Assembly (NCBI RefSeq): GCF_003208655.1
Contig: NZ_QKLU01000001.1
Coordinates: 620,001-684,000, forward strand
DNA: 64,000 nucleotides
Reading direction: 5' to 3'
From: Pedobacter nutrimenti
Lineage (GTDB): Bacteria; Bacteroidota; Bacteroidia; Sphingobacteriales; Sphingobacteriaceae
The position numbers and the translations under genes are program-made. Below are positions 35,606-44,628 of the stretch, in pieces. A model generated the notes under the pieces. It did no database searches, was not told where the DNA came from, and saw nothing but the letters and a program-made list of their open reading frames with translations. Numbering within the stretch: the stretch's first letter is position 1; every line of letters begins with the position of its first letter.

Positions 35606-37743
35606 CTGATATTTAGCGCCTTTACAATCTGATCGATTAACTCGGATTCCACAAAGGGCTTATTCACAAAACCTGCAAATCCAAGTTTCCGTAAATTGTT
35701 TACCTGCGCTGGTTGCGTTTCTCCACTGATCACAATCACTGGCATCCGGTTTAAAGGGGCTTTTAAGCCTTTTATGGCTTTGATCAATTCATGTCCGTCC
35801 ATCTCGGGCATTTGAAGATCTGTCATCACAATTTTAATGTCTTCGCGGGCGATGATCTCCAATGCCTGTTTTCCGTCAGCAGCTTTAAAAAACTTAATGT
35901 TCCATTTGCTGGTCATCATTTCCAGAAACTTCAAATTCAACTCATTGTCGTCAACAGCCAGGATACTAATGCCATTTAACAGGGAAAGCGGGTCTTCAGA
36001 CACTTGCTTTACGCCATTATCTGTTTGTTGATCAGCTCTTTTGTATGGGATATAGAAACTAAAAGTACTGCCTTTATCTGCTGCGCTTTTTACATGGATT
36101 TTTCCACCCTGCAGTTTAACAAACTGTTTGCAGATGTAAAGCCCCAATCCTGTCCCTCTTTTGCCTTTGGCAGAATTGGTCTGATAATATTTTGAAAATA
36201 AATTCGCCTGCTGGTCTGCGGGAATACCGGCACCTGTATCTATCACATCCACCTGAAGTTTGTCCTGATCTCCTTCTTTGAATAGCTTTGCCTGTACCGT
36301 TACCCCACCTGTGGCTGTATACTTGATGGCATTGCTCAACAAATTGATTATAATTTGCTTTAAACGGAACCCATCGCCAAGCAATACGGCCTCCTTATCT
36401 CCTTCAAAATGATAGTCCAGGGACAACTTCTTTTTTGTGGCGCTGAACTCCATACTTTCTATAACTGCCTTTAAAGTAAAATCGGGGTTAAAAGGATCAT
36501 TATTAATCTTAAACTCACTATTTTCCATTTTTGCCGCATCAAGTGTATCATTGAGTGTGCCCAGCAACATGTCTGAGGACAACCTGATGGAGTCGAGCAT
36601 ATCCGATTGCCTTTTGGATAGGCTCGTTTGGCTAAAAATATATAAAAAGCCCTTAATGGCGGTCAGTGGGTTCCGGATTTCATGGCTCATGTGCAACAGA
36701 AGATCCATTTTTTGCTGCGCAATAATTACCGAGCGCTCATTTTCTTTACGCAAAAGGATTTCAGACTTATCGAGTTTAATCACAAAAATGATCAGCAGAG
36801 TGGCAAATACCAGGACGAGAAAAAGTGCAACCAGATAGAACTTGTTCAACAAGGCAGTACTTTCTTCATAGCTTTTAAAAGCCATGCTTTTAAACTCATC
36901 GGAAATGTTGTAATTAATTTCTTTAAGATCATTGATGATCCTTTCGAGTTCACCTGTAATCCGGGAATTGAGATTAATCAGCTCTCGTTGCATGTTCAGC
37001 AACTTCAGATTTTTACCCTGCAGCTCCTGCAGCTTTTTCACATAATTGTCTTTGTCGCGGTCAACAATTTTACGAATGGTCGAATCGACAATTTTATTGG
37101 TCTGGTTGTGGTTAATTTCAATAACCCCGGTGCGGTTGCCCCCATCCTTATTGGCTATTGCATCCTTTATCCTCGAAAAGAACCCCTTTCTTTTGACTTC
37201 TATTTCCTTTTTTATGGTATCACTTTTGCTTTTGGTGGTTTTATTACTGGCATGAACATCCTTAATATAACTCAATTGAGGCTTTGCCCCTGCTTGTTTA
37301 AAATCTGCGTAAACGGTTAACAAAGAATCAAAACTATGCTTTAAAAGCGCCAGTTTATCCGATAGCTGCAGTTTTTTGTAATACCAGTGCTGCACTTTTT
37401 TTCTTTGTTCTGCCGACAACCTCGAGGTATCTTTATTTTCTCTGACCAGGGTATCAATTTCATTAAAAGCGCTGGATAACTTTAATTTGTAATTTGTGGC
37501 TGCACCAGTGTCTGTGCTGACCATGGATTCCTGAAAATCATCTTCGGCCTGATGTAAAAATAACAGGGCCTGCTGAGGTCTGGCTTCATCACGCTGGGAA
37601 TGATAGGCTACCTTTGATATGTTCTCTAATTTCTTAGAAATAGAATCCCTTACAATCAGGGCCGCAATGGCAAGTAAAATAGCAAAGGCCAGAAAGGCAA
37701 GAAGGATTTTTCTGGATAAAATTTGTGTGTATGTAATTTTCAT
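35602..37743 (-). CDS. Hybrid sensor histidine kinase with C-terminal receiver domain
   Basis: 713 residues from the Met at MKITYTQIL (seven residues shorter than the longest frame). Layout: a membrane helix near the start, an about 270-residue extracytoplasmic part predicted mostly helical, a second helix (about residues 305-325), then HisKA with the phospho-accepting His in HMSHEIRNPLTA, HATPase with N box NLLSNAIKYT, G1 DTGAGIP and G2 GTGLGLYI, and a receiver at the C-terminus (VDDNELN, DLQMPEMDG, ISGE, KPF). The phosphorelay partner is not in the window. The signal is unknown. Confidence 0.9.
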   Translation of the reverse strand: MKITYTQILSRKILLAFLAFAILLAIAALIVRDSISKKLENISKVAYHSQRDEARPQQALLFLHQAEDDFQESMVSTDTGAATNYKLKLSSAFNEIDTLVRENKDTSRLSAEQRKKVQHWYYKKLQLSDKLALLKHSFDSLLTVYADFKQAGAKPQLSYIKDVHASNKTTKSKSDTIKKEIEVKRKGFFSRIKDAIANKDGGNRTGVIEINHNQTNKIVDSTIRKIVDRDKDNYVKKLQELQGKNLKLLNMQRELINLNSRITGELERIINDLKEINYNISDEFKSMAFKSYEESTALLNKFYLVALFLVLVFATLLIIFVIKLDKSEILLRKENERSVIIAQQKMDLLLHMSHEIRNPLTAIKGFLYIFSQTSLSKRQSDMLDSIRLSSDMLLGTLNDTLDAAKMENSEFKINNDPFNPDFTLKAVIESMEFSATKKKLSLDYHFEGDKEAVLLGDGFRLKQIIINLLSNAIKYTATGGVTVQAKLFKEGDQDKLQVDVIDTGAGIPADQQANLFSKYYQTNSAKGKRGTGLGLYICKQFVKLQGGKIHVKSAADKGSTFSFYIPYKRADQQTDNGVKQVSEDPLSLLNGISILAVDDNELNLKFLEMMTSKWNIKFFKAADGKQALEIIAREDIKIVMTDLQMPEMDGHELIKAIKGLKAPLNRMPVIVISGETQPAQVNNLRKLGFAGFVNKPFVESELIDQIVKALNIS

Positions 37744-37904
37744 TAAGATGCATTGGCAAAACAAGTAAAGATATCGCTTCCTTACTGATTAATCAGCAAG
37801 TATAACCATTTATCCTGCACAAGACCTGATATTTAACTATTTGCATATTTATTATCTCTAAAAAGAATAATTGATGAGAAAAAATTTCACAGGAGGAAAC
37901 TGAA

Positions 37905-39317
37905 TTATTTTAAAGGCTTTGCATTTTTTTGTAAAACTGGTTTTTCAAGACTTTCAATCCCCTCCCTGGCAGTCTTGTCCGAAGGATTCAATTGCAACAA
38001 CTTCTTATAGCTGCTTAAGGCATTTTTTTTATCTCCTTTTTTCAAATAAACCTCTGCCAGTAAATTTAGTGTTTTAACCGATTTGGGAAACAACTTAGTG
38101 TTGTGTTCCAGCAAGACCAGGGCATCTTCGTACCTGGATTTAGAGAACAAAAACAAGCCGGCTTTGTACAGCTCAGCATCATCATCGAAATTATAGTCCT
38201 GTTCATTTTTTGCTTTCAGGTACTCATAAAATGCAATAATCTGTCTGCCATTTAAGGAGTTCAGCTGCTTTTCGATCTTTATAAAAACAGATCTTTTGGG
38301 TAAACGATAGGCCGAGCCATCCAAAATGGCCTGTATCCCTGTATTCAATTCCTGGAGCCTGGCATTTTCCAGATTCGAAAAAAGAATCACTGTCCTTTTT
38401 TCAGACAGATCTGATACTTGCAGCACACTATTGCTCAAAAAGGACCCGGTATTGGTGTGCCGGATAAGTTTGTCACCGTTCCAGCTGACATTCTGCTTTC
38501 CGGGCTGAGCGGAACCAAAAAGAAATTTAAGTGATTCCGATTTTATAATCTTTAAGCCATACAAGGCTTCGGTCCATCTATAAAAATCATCCAGGGTTAA
38601 AGACAGCATCTTATATACCGGTTTGAAGGGTTGATCCTCTGTTCCGTCATTTTTAAAAGCCCTTGCAATCAGTACATCTTTTGAGGTGGGGCTTACCAGT
38701 GCATTTTTTAAATTGTTTGGTTTAAAAACATGCTCTTCTAAAAACTTATCAAAAGTCTGTTTACTAATTTTTTCTATAAGCTTTTGTTGAACATATACAC
38801 TCAGGTCACTGTACTGGTATTTGCTGCCCGGATCAAAATCGAGTTCCTTTATTTCTTTTAAGAGCGCCATACCATCCGGATCATTTTTCGAAGTTGTTTC
38901 TTTGCGTTCAGGTATCCCACTGCTCCATTGAATCAGGTTTTTAATACTGATCTTTTCCGCCCATGCCGGCAAATCTGGTAAATACAAGGACAGCTTATCC
39001 TCCAGATTAAGCTTTCCCTCCTCTTTTAACAGCATCAGGGCTACCAGGCCAAATTCCCTGGTGAGGGGCCCCAGTACAAACCGGTACTCTTCACTAAGCC
39101 TGTTCTTTTTTGAAGCATCTGCGAAGCCCATAGAACCTTTATAAATGACGTTGTCCTGGTCTGCGACAAGCAGGTTTCCATTAAAAAAACCAAACTGGTA
39201 ATAACGGTCTACCAGGGAATCAATTTTAAGAACTTTTTTATCCTGGGCTTTACTACTGCTGGTCAAAACCAAAGAGAGCAGGGCATAAAAAAGTATACAT
39301 TTTAAAGAGTCTTTCAT
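37905..39317 (-). CDS. Beta-lactamase-fold (class C-like) protein without catalytic residues, with C-terminal TPRs
   Basis: 470 residues with a signal peptide (cleaved after SKAQ). The fold markers of class C-type serine hydrolases are all present, yet the catalytic positions differ. The SxxK motif reads P84-L-T-R87 in VLGPLTREFG, the YxN motif reads YSD at 169-171, and the later HTG-like motif reads HTNTG. The active Ser and Lys are therefore absent, so it is probably not a hydrolase. The last about 80 residues show TPR repeats (residues about 390-455, NLLAEVYLKKGDKKNALSSY). A binding or scaffold role is inferred. It lies after a 328-bp gap from the tRNA gene. Confidence 0.82.
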   Translation of the reverse strand: MKDSLKCILFYALLSLVLTSSSKAQDKKVLKIDSLVDRYYQFGFFNGNLLVADQDNVIYKGSMGFADASKKNRLSEEYRFVLGPLTREFGLVALMLLKEEGKLNLEDKLSLYLPDLPAWAEKISIKNLIQWSSGIPERKETTSKNDPDGMALLKEIKELDFDPGSKYQYSDLSVYVQQKLIEKISKQTFDKFLEEHVFKPNNLKNALVSPTSKDVLIARAFKNDGTEDQPFKPVYKMLSLTLDDFYRWTEALYGLKIIKSESLKFLFGSAQPGKQNVSWNGDKLIRHTNTGSFLSNSVLQVSDLSEKRTVILFSNLENARLQELNTGIQAILDGSAYRLPKRSVFIKIEKQLNSLNGRQIIAFYEYLKAKNEQDYNFDDDAELYKAGLFLFSKSRYEDALVLLEHNTKLFPKSVKTLNLLAEVYLKKGDKKNALSSYKKLLQLNPSDKTAREGIESLEKPVLQKNAKPLK

Positions 39318-39645
39318 AATATTCTCAGCCTGAGTATTCCATTTCAGTACTGACCATCGGCTTAATTCTGTCCTATTGTAACGAATAATAAAGCAAAACC
39401 TATATAGGCTAATACTTATCGTCAGCGTTTAATAACACAAACTCTTAGCTTATAGTTTAAAACAAATGCTTTTTTATTAAACAAAGAGAGGCTATAATGA
39501 CATCATTCAATACTATGTTGTTAACTGAAGAAAAATTTTCTCTCTATAAATCAGTATTTTGAATCTCATTCATCTTTTTTTAGTGTTTTATTTATGCAGC
39601 ATATAGAAAAATTAATATCTTTGCACTCCTTCAAACAACGAAGAT
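39318..39645. other. AT-rich intergenic region before tRNA-Lys
   Basis: It holds no supported gene. The only clear element is the tRNA promoter at 39616-39623. The rest is AT-rich without recognisable structure. Confidence 0.5.
39616..39623 (+). promoter_or_regulatory. Promoter -7 element of tRNA-Lys
   Basis: TATCTTTG directly followed by CA gives TATCTTTGCA, the form usual before Bacteroidota tRNA genes. It lies 22 bp before the mature 5' end. Confidence 0.75.
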
Positions 39646-39721
39646 GATTCCGTAGCTCAGCTGGTAGAGCATTACACTTTTAATGTAGTGGTCCTGGGTT
39701 CGAATCCCAGCGGGATCACCA
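39646..39721 (+). tRNA. tRNA-Lys (anticodon TTT), CCA encoded
   Basis: A full cloverleaf can be drawn. The acceptor stem GATTCCG pairs with CGGGATC (one T-G wobble), followed by discriminator A and an encoded CCA. The D-arm has AGCTCAGCTGGTAGAGC. The anticodon stem TTACA/TGTAG encloses the loop CTTTTAA with anticodon TTT. The T-arm CTGGGTTCGAATCCCAG is perfect. No intron. Its 3' part (from 39703) is the start of a tandem repeat. Confidence 0.97.
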
Positions 39722-39990
39722 AAAGCCTCAGAGAAATCTGAGGCTTTCTTGTTTACAGTAAAACGGATTCGAACAGAAGGGCCGGCCAGGTTCGAAACTG
39801 GTTCTTGAGCAGGCTGAGTTCGGGTAAGAGCGAGCGAAAAATCCCAGCGGGATCACCAAAAGCCTCAGAGAAATCTGAGGCTTTCTTGTTTACAGTAAAA
39901 CGGATTCGAACAGAAGGGCCGGACAGGTTCGAAACTGGTTCTTGAGCAGGCTGAGTTTGGGTAAGAGTGAGCGAAAAATCCCAGCGGGAT
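39703..39990 (+). repeat. Tandem 137-bp repeat built on the tRNA-Lys 3' end
   Basis: Unit 1 (39704-39840) and unit 2 (39841-39977) differ at only 3 of 137 positions; a third, partial copy stops after 14 bases. Each unit begins with the tRNA 3' end (AATCCCAGCGGGAT), then the terminator hairpin, then a filler containing a T-arm-like CCAGGTTCGAAACTGG. The duplications start exactly inside the tRNA gene (39703), as expected if the tRNA 3' end is a recombination site. Confidence 0.92.
39722..39747 (+). terminator. tRNA-Lys terminator
   Basis: AAAGCCTCAGA pairs perfectly with TCTGAGGCTTT around a GAAA tetraloop, directly after the encoded CCA. The same hairpin recurs 137 bp downstream. Confidence 0.85.
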
Positions 39991-40244
39991 TATAAAAAAC
40001 AGTATCATAACTGATAAAAGCCTTGCAAATCAAATGATTGTAAGGCTTTTGTTTTTTATCGAAAATCCTAATATATACATCAAATCACACATACAAACTG
40101 AGTGATTCGGTGAGTAAATAACATAGCGGCGTTACGGAGTAAGTAAAAACTCGTGAATGGTTCTCCATGGTGCACATTCCATAGATAAAATTCACCTATC
40201 ATGCAACGTTTCCTTCTTTACATTGTCTTTTAACGATAAACATT
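39991..40244. other. Intergenic region between the tandem repeats and the DUF5694 gene
   Basis: Contains an imperfect hairpin (40016-40050) followed by TTTTTT. No promoter pattern or gene was recognised in the rest. Confidence 0.5.
40016..40050 (+). terminator. Hairpin with T-tail after the tandem repeats
   Basis: AAAAGCCTTGCAAATC and GATTGTAAGGCTTTT pair with a few mismatches, followed by GTTTTTT. It may be a further tRNA-side terminator. Confidence 0.6.
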
Positions 40245-41114
40245 ATGATTATTATGAAAAATACCCGCTTAAAGATGTTATTATTTCTTTCCCTGTTTTT
40301 ACTAAACGCTTCCCTATCTTTCGGACAGCATAAAACCGACATATTACCGCTGTCATCGTTTTTCCCAAAACAGGTAAAAGTATTGTTCGTTGGATCCTTT
40401 CATTTTCACTATCCGGGATTAGATGCCCATGTCATTGCCGATAGCAACAAAGTTGATGTGCTTTCCGAATCCAGAAAAAAAGAGGTTACCGAACTGGTCA
40501 ACTACATCAAGAGGTTCAAACCCACAAAAATCGCCATTGAGGCTTTTCCAAAGTGGGAGTCGACAGAAAAATTAAGGGGTTACAAAAAGGGTGCGTACAG
40601 AATGGAACGTGATGAAAGATATCAGCTCGGGCTTCGGATTGCAAATGAACTCCACTTAGATACGATCTATGCAATTGACGATAATCCAATGGTATCAGAC
40701 CCTGGAAAGTTTGACCCGGTCTACATTAAAAACCTATTCAAAGATTACGACTATAAAAGCGACGACCCTTATAGTAAGATATACGAAAAATGGTACGCTT
40801 ACGAAGACAAATTGCAGTTAAGACTAAATTTGCTTGACTATTTTAAACACATCAATTCCAGAACTTACCACCAGGCCGGACACGGAGCCTATCTAACAGG
40901 AGATTTCAAGTTAGACCATAAAAGAGGTGCCGATGCGCTTACAATGAACTGGTACAGTAGAAATTTGAGAATATTCAGAAACCTCCAAGAAATAACGGAA
41001 GGTCCTAAAGATAGGATTTTGGTCATATTTGGAAATGGACATGGTTCCATTCTCAGGCAACTACTGGAAAGCTCACCAGAATATGAATGGGTAGAGTTTG
41101 ACAAACTAAAATAA
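40245..41114 (+). CDS. Exported DUF5694 domain protein
   Basis: 289 residues with a signal peptide (Met4 is a likely alternative start; cleavage near SFGQ). The body resembles DUF5694 (VLFVGSFHFHYPGLDAH at the N-terminus, KIAIEAFPKWE, ILVIFGNGHGSILRQLL at the C-terminus), a family related to the TraB/ChaN-like fold that carries His residues at its ends. Relatives have no defined activity. It is the first gene after the tRNA-Lys repeats and stands alone. Confidence 0.8.
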   Translation: MIIMKNTRLKMLLFLSLFLLNASLSFGQHKTDILPLSSFFPKQVKVLFVGSFHFHYPGLDAHVIADSNKVDVLSESRKKEVTELVNYIKRFKPTKIAIEAFPKWESTEKLRGYKKGAYRMERDERYQLGLRIANELHLDTIYAIDDNPMVSDPGKFDPVYIKNLFKDYDYKSDDPYSKIYEKWYAYEDKLQLRLNLLDYFKHINSRTYHQAGHGAYLTGDFKLDHKRGADALTMNWYSRNLRIFRNLQEITEGPKDRILVIFGNGHGSILRQLLESSPEYEWVEFDKLK

Positions 41115-41186
41115 GTTGAGCAAGCTAAGTGTGTATTTCGGGGAGTCGAATTAAAAAACACCTATAAGTGTTATTTAAAGGCTGAT

Positions 41187-41199
41187 ATTCGAACAGAAG
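41187..41199 (+). repeat. Short dispersed copy of the tRNA-Lys repeat filler
   Basis: ATTCGAACAGAAG is identical to bases at 39767-39779 in both 137-bp units, and a downstream AACTGGTTC is also shared. Its other parts have diverged. Confidence 0.5.
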
Positions 41200-41247
41200 A
41201 GCTAAGCTAACTGGTTCACTCCGGTTCCCTAAAGCTTTTTCAGCAGA

Positions 41248-41685
41248 TTATTTCGGCAAATGCGCGATCAATTCAACCTCTAACTTAGAATCCGGCATAT
41301 ACAGTCGTCCTATTTGTACCCATGTAGCTGCTGGAAAGTCCTGCTTGTAAAACTTTTTTCTAACATAATTGTATTTTTTCATTGCCTCGATATCTGTTGT
41401 ATATAAATTTTCTTTTACAACATTTTCAAAGGTGGCACCATAACTGAATAGTGAAGCTTTTAAAGCGTTATAAACAGATGTAATGCCTTCAGGGCTTATA
41501 TCATTTGTTACCGCGCCAGAAATGTAAAGAATATTGTCAACTTTTAAAACCTGAGTATAACCAGCAGTAGTATCTTGTTTGGACGCTTTGTTCCAATGCC
41601 ATTTTTCTTTTTTAATGCTTGCTTCTTGTGAAAAACTCTTAAAAGAAATGAAGAGAAAAGTGGCCAGGATAAAATGTCGCATCAT
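41248..41685 (-). CDS. RidA-family protein with signal peptide
   Basis: 145 residues, mature part of RidA (YjgF/YER057c) type: ILYISGAVTN, NALKASLFSYGATFENVVKENLYTTD and KLEVELIAHLP are the usual strands. Typical RidA proteins hydrolyse reactive enamines/imines in the cytosol using an Arg; here the C-terminal Arg position of the standard motif is not present, and the protein has a signal peptide (cleaved after SFSQ). Enzyme activity of the standard type is therefore doubtful. It lies convergent with DUF5694, with no clear operon. Confidence 0.82.
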   Translation of the reverse strand: MMRHFILATFLFISFKSFSQEASIKKEKWHWNKASKQDTTAGYTQVLKVDNILYISGAVTNDISPEGITSVYNALKASLFSYGATFENVVKENLYTTDIEAMKKYNYVRKKFYKQDFPAATWVQIGRLYMPDSKLEVELIAHLPK

Positions 41686-41873
41686 GATTTATTTTAGTTA
41701 AAATGTTTCAGCTAATGCCTAAATATCTGAAAGTTTCACAAAATGCGCAACTCACAAAGACTTTGAATCCATTAAAACCATGCTGTAGGCATAAGGCCCC
41801 TGCCCCGCATGATTAAGATATTCCTATATTGCGGCGATTTTTATTTTACATTATAGCACATTCCGAAAAAAAC

Positions 41874-42272
41874 ATGAAAACAATTGACAAACTCGCCTGG
41901 ATAGAAATTAAAGATAAATCTATATTATCTACAAAATCTTTAGGAAAAGAGAAGTATTACATTCCAGGGGGAAAAAGAGAGCAGGGAGAAAACGATGAAC
42001 AAGCATTATGTCGTGAAATTATAGAAGAGTTGAGTGTTGAACTTGAAGCGAAAACGATAAAATACATAGGAACATTTGAAGCACAGGCCGACAGTCATCC
42101 CGATGGAGTTAATGTAAAAATGACCTGTTACATGGCAAATTACAAAGGAGAATTGAAAGCATGTTCAGAAATAGAACATTTTGAATGGCTCAAGTATTCT
42201 GACAAAGATAAAATCTCTGAGGTTGATAAATTGATATTTGACTTTTTAAAGGAGCAAGATTTAATTGACTAG
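41874..42272 (+). CDS. NUDIX hydrolase
   Basis: 132 residues from the Met at MKTIDKLAW. The Nudix box reads GKREQGENDEQALCREIIEE followed by LSV, matching G-x5-E-x7-REUxEE, with Ser where the motif has a Gly. The Glu residues that hold the metal are present. It hydrolyses a nucleoside diphosphate derivative, probably a toxic nucleotide. The frame extends upstream by 15 codons, which I leave out because the domain starts here. It is a single gene followed by a hairpin terminator. Confidence 0.83.
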   Translation: MKTIDKLAWIEIKDKSILSTKSLGKEKYYIPGGKREQGENDEQALCREIIEELSVELEAKTIKYIGTFEAQADSHPDGVNVKMTCYMANYKGELKACSEIEHFEWLKYSDKDKISEVDKLIFDFLKEQDLID

Positions 42273-42359
42273 TAAGCCCCATGTCTAAATCTATTAAAAA
42301 AGCTTGTTGGTCCTTGTTATAATTCGAAAGAGTTACCACTTACAACACAGCATTCTACC

Positions 42360-42391
42360 ACCAAAGCCCGGCAATAATAACGGGCTTTGGT
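42360..42391. terminator. Bidirectional intrinsic terminator
   Basis: ACCAAAGCCCG pairs perfectly with CGGGCTTTGGT around a 10-nt loop. It sits between the NUDIX gene and the convergent copper ATPase gene. Confidence 0.75.
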
Positions 42392-42438
42392 TTAGTGTTC
42401 TATAGATCATTAAATTTCTCTCATACGTTCGGTTAAAA

Positions 42439-44610
42439 TTACTCAATCTTAGCCGTTCTAAGACGCAGGGAGTTCAGAATTACAGATACGGAACTAAAAC
42501 TCATGGCAAGTGCAGCGATCATTGGTGACAATAAAATTCCAAAAAGCGGATACAGGAGCCCCGCTGCAACCGGGATCCCCAGAACATTATATCCAAGTGC
42601 AAAAAAGAGGTTTCCCTTTATATTGCCCATCACTTTATGGCTCAATAATCTTGCCTTAGAAATTCCATTCAGATCACCTTTGACCAAAGTAATGGCAGCA
42701 CTTTCAATGGCAACATCTGTTCCTGTCCCCATGGCAATGCCAATATCTGCCTGTGATAATGCCGGGGCATCGTTGATCCCGTCGCCGGCCATAGCAACCT
42801 TTTTACCTTCAGCCTGTAGCTTTTTTATTTCATTCAACTTATCCTCGGGAAGCATCCCAGCTTTGAAGCCATTTAAGTTCAGCGCTGAGCTGACTGCTTT
42901 TGCTGTATCTTCATGGTCCCCTGTAAACATAATGACCTTTAAACCCTCCTTTTGAAGTTTGCCAATGGCCTCTTTAGCCGATTCTTTTATTTTATCAGAA
43001 ATGACCACAAAGCCTACAGCCTTCTGCCCTATAGCCAGATAGGAAACGGTCTTTCCCTGTTTTTGAGCTAATTCGACTTGCCCATTCAATATCGGATCAA
43101 TTTGAGCTTTGACATGCTCCATTAATTTCAGGTTGCCTAAGGCCAATTGCTCCTTTTGAAGCTGACCCACTACCCCTTTACCGGTTACCGCTTCAAAATT
43201 GAATATGGGCTGAACAGCGATTTTATGCTCCTGTCCATACCGTAAGGTAGCTTGTGCCAAAGGGTGTTCACTGCTGTTGTTTAATGCCACTATTTTTTCA
43301 AGAAGCTCCATTTCGGTAAAACCGGGATCTGCGCTAACGATTTTTTCAACGGAGGGTTTACCTTCAGTTACTGTCCCTGTTTTATCAATAATGACCACAT
43401 CAATGGCATTCATTTTCTCTAATGACTCTGCATTTTTAATCAGCACACCTGCTTGTGCACCTTTTCCTACGCCCACCATTACCGACATAGGCGTAGCAAG
43501 ACCAAGGGCACACGGACAGGCAATGATCAATACCGCAATGGCATTTACAAAAGCATAAACATAAGCCGGCTCAGGCCCATAGATGGCCCATATCATAAAT
43601 GTGGCTATAGCGATCAATACCACAACAGGAACAAAATACCCTGAAATTTTATCCGCCATTTTTTGAATGGGTGCTTTGGACCTGCTCGCAGAATTCACCA
43701 TTTCAATAATCTGTGACAGAAGTGTCTCTGAACCAACTTTTTCGGCAATCATGACAAAACTTTTATTCCCATTAATTGTACCTGAACTAACTTTATCCCC
43801 AGGCTGCTTCTCCAGGGGAACAGGCTCACCGGAAATCATGGATTCATCGACAATGGCTTCACCTGATTTAATACTCCCATCTACAGGTATTTTCTCTCCG
43901 GGTTTCACCCTTAACAGGTCTCCTTTTTGAATGTCCTCAATAGCTACTACCGTTTCGTTTTCACCCTGTATTCTGGTGGCTGTGTTCGGTGCTAATTTCA
44001 GGAGCTCCTTAATGGCACTGTTGGTTTTACCGTGTGCCCTGGCTTCTAAAAGCTGCCCCAACAAGACCAGGGTAAGAATGACCGTTGCAGCTTCAAAGTA
44101 CACGTACACTGTTCCATGGTGGGTCTTAAACTGATCAGGAAAAATTCCCGGAAAGAGCAGGGCGACCAGACTAAAAAGCCAGGCCACCCCTGCACCAATG
44201 CCAATTAAGGTAAACATATTCAGCTTCCAGGTCTTTACAGATTGCCATGCCCGCTGAAAGAACATCCATGTTGCATAAAAAACTACCGGGATGGAAAAAA
44301 CAAACTGAACCCAATTCCAATATTTTAATTCCATTAGCCTAAAAATCGGATTACCAGGAATCATTTCTGACATTGCAATCAAAAATATAGGAACAGTAAA
44401 GACCGTTGCTATCTTAAATTTCCGTAAAAGCGTTTCATAAGTTTTATCTTCCTGTTCTACATTAACACCTAAGGGCACCAGGTCCATTCCGCATATTGGG
44501 CACGCGCCGGGCTTCTCCCTGATAATTTCCGGATGCATGGGACAGGTAAATTGCCCCCTGTGGTCAGCGTTGTTTATTTTTGTATGATGAACTGGATGTA
44601 AATGTTCCAT
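42439..44610 (-). CDS. Copper-translocating P1B-type ATPase
   Basis: 723 residues. It exports copper(I) from the cytosol using ATP. N-terminal heavy-metal-binding domain ([20 protein letters not shown], Cys23, Cys37, Cys40). Membrane helices precede the actuator domain (DESMISGEP). The metal-binding CPC is at 365-367 ([12 protein letters not shown]), the phosphorylated Asp in DKTGT at 409, HP at 449-450 (SSEHPLAQ), then [10 protein letters not shown]. The last helices have [12 protein letters not shown] and MSFSSVSV, typical of Cu(+) ATPases. It lacks a full HMA domain of the GMxCxxC kind. It follows the multicopper oxidase gene by 18 bp in one operon. Confidence 0.93.
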   Translation of the reverse strand: MEHLHPVHHTKINNADHRGQFTCPMHPEIIREKPGACPICGMDLVPLGVNVEQEDKTYETLLRKFKIATVFTVPIFLIAMSEMIPGNPIFRLMELKYWNWVQFVFSIPVVFYATWMFFQRAWQSVKTWKLNMFTLIGIGAGVAWLFSLVALLFPGIFPDQFKTHHGTVYVYFEAATVILTLVLLGQLLEARAHGKTNSAIKELLKLAPNTATRIQGENETVVAIEDIQKGDLLRVKPGEKIPVDGSIKSGEAIVDESMISGEPVPLEKQPGDKVSSGTINGNKSFVMIAEKVGSETLLSQIIEMVNSASRSKAPIQKMADKISGYFVPVVVLIAIATFMIWAIYGPEPAYVYAFVNAIAVLIIACPCALGLATPMSVMVGVGKGAQAGVLIKNAESLEKMNAIDVVIIDKTGTVTEGKPSVEKIVSADPGFTEMELLEKIVALNNSSEHPLAQATLRYGQEHKIAVQPIFNFEAVTGKGVVGQLQKEQLALGNLKLMEHVKAQIDPILNGQVELAQKQGKTVSYLAIGQKAVGFVVISDKIKESAKEAIGKLQKEGLKVIMFTGDHEDTAKAVSSALNLNGFKAGMLPEDKLNEIKKLQAEGKKVAMAGDGINDAPALSQADIGIAMGTGTDVAIESAAITLVKGDLNGISKARLLSHKVMGNIKGNLFFALGYNVLGIPVAAGLLYPLFGILLSPMIAALAMSFSSVSVILNSLRLRTAKIE

Positions 44611-44628
44611 GATGTGATGAGGATTAGG

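Noticed and set aside
36682..37320. Plus-strand open frame of 212 codons
   Set aside because: Antisense to the histidine kinase sensor region; composition fits the shadow of a real minus-strand gene.
39703..39990. Repeated sequence array, possible CRISPR
   Set aside because: Only two complete units of 137 bp with no repeat-spacer alternation, and both start with the tRNA 3' end; no cas genes are near.
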